Shown here: positions 5,582 through 5,901 of the stretch, one piece after another
How positions within the stretch are numbered: position 1 is the stretch's first letter
Layout of the letters: each line of letters begins with the position of its first letter
From: Chloroflexota bacterium
GTDB lineage: Bacteria > Chloroflexota > Dehalococcoidia > Dehalococcoidales > Fen-1064
Assembly (NCBI GenBank): GCA_026389745.1
Contig: JAPLHG010000111.1
Location: forward strand, 1 to 5,901
Direction of reading: 5' to 3'
Length of the DNA: 5,901 nucleotides
Translations under genes and position numbers: made by a program
Notes under the pieces: model-generated
The model's input: only the letters and a program-made list of their open reading frames with translations
The model's database searches: none
What the model was told of the DNA's origin: nothing

Positions 5582-5901
5582 TCAAAGTTTCGCTCCGCAA
5601 TTCGGGCAGAACTTACTTGAATCTACGGGCCCCTCGCATTCCGGACAGGTTCGCTTTCCATGTTGTTTACGTGCGGGGGCACTCCTGGATGAGGCTCGTG
5701 CAGCCTGCCGCCGTGCCGCTCTGGTGTTTCTTTTTGACCTACCTCTCCACCACAAGACCCCCGCAACGGCAGCGACCAGGACCACAATCACGATGATAGC
5801 CAGAATTAAGTAGTTTATCGGTGAACTCTTACCGGTAGGTAGAGACGGGTTGTTGTCGGCTTTGGTATAGGTAATCTTAAATTGCAGCGGCGGCTGGGTA
5901 T
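5582..5901 (-). CDS. Membrane-anchored protein with C-terminal zinc ribbon (partial, runs off right edge)
   Basis: C-terminal 105 residues of a protein whose start is outside the window; the frame is open to the edge. The order is: the end of an outer domain (LQFKITYTKADNN), a Ser/Pro/Gly-rich spacer, one membrane helix (NYLILAIIVIVVLVAAVAGV, then LWW), an Arg/Ala/Ser-rich basic linker, and a zinc ribbon. The ribbon has Cys-x2-Cys (CPEC), 9 residues, then Cys-x2-Cys (CPNC), ending GAKL. The basic linker after the helix predicts the outer domain outside and the ribbon in the cytoplasm. A GTG at 5791 inside the helix could be mistaken for a start, but the frame continues upstream with sensible protein. 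Function unknown. A perfect terminator follows the stop. Confidence 0.8.
   Translation of the reverse strand, partial: TQPPLQFKITYTKADNNPSLPTGKSSPINYLILAIIVIVVLVAAVAGVLWWRGRSKRNTRAARRQAARASSRSAPARKQHGKRTCPECEGPVDSSKFCPNCGAKL

Noticed and set aside
5569..5796. Plus-strand frame of 75 codons at the right end
   Set aside because: It overlaps the terminator stem and is antisense to the zinc-ribbon coding sequence.
1..5901. CRISPR array, tRNA, rRNA, insertion sequence ends or attachment sites
   Set aside because: I saw no regularly spaced repeats, tRNA-like cloverleaf, transposase or integrase coding, or flanking duplications on either strand.

Overview
This window looks like ordinary bacterial chromosome, at roughly 50% GC and mostly coding. 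It carries genes on both strands with ATG, GTG and TTG starts and purine-rich ribosome binding sites. The proteins are a DrrAB-type ABC exporter, a RimJ/RimL-like acetyltransferase, DNA polymerase IV, a cation:proton antiporter and a zinc-ribbon membrane protein. The wording of the polymerase IV and ABC ATPase reminds me most of Chloroflexota of the Dehalococcoidia type (Dehalogenimonas/Dehalococcoides relatives). That is recollection rather than a search result, and I hold it with low to moderate confidence.

Layout. On the minus strand at the left edge, positions 1385 to 1 hold a two-gene ABC-2 exporter unit. Its ATPase reading frame is broken near position 1195, and its permease runs off the left edge. 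A 316-base gap follows, with one fair promoter and a 10-bp inverted repeat. Next is a plus-strand GNAT acetyltransferase (1702-2244) with an excellent ribosome binding site. Converging on it from the right is dinB (3587-2421, minus strand). A possible 56-residue frame starts inside the dinB 3' end and continues past it.

Divergent from dinB is a 42-residue small gene (3721-3849, plus) behind a near-perfect ribosome binding site. It is followed by a long stem that could be its terminator. A possible small minus-strand gene (4013-3846) overlaps that stem. A perfect 7-bp dyad with a 9-bp spacer then precedes the antiporter gene (4158-5357, plus, TTG start). At the right edge is the C-terminal part of a membrane protein with a zinc ribbon (minus), closed by a clear Rho-independent terminator at 5557-5576.

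The genes do not form one pathway. The only clear functional unit is the ABC ATPase/permease pair, whose genes overlap by 4 bases. I did not find a convincing new defence or mobile system. The points most worth a second look are the broken ATPase, the 42-residue gene divergent from dinB, the dyad upstream of the antiporter, and the two small candidate frames.
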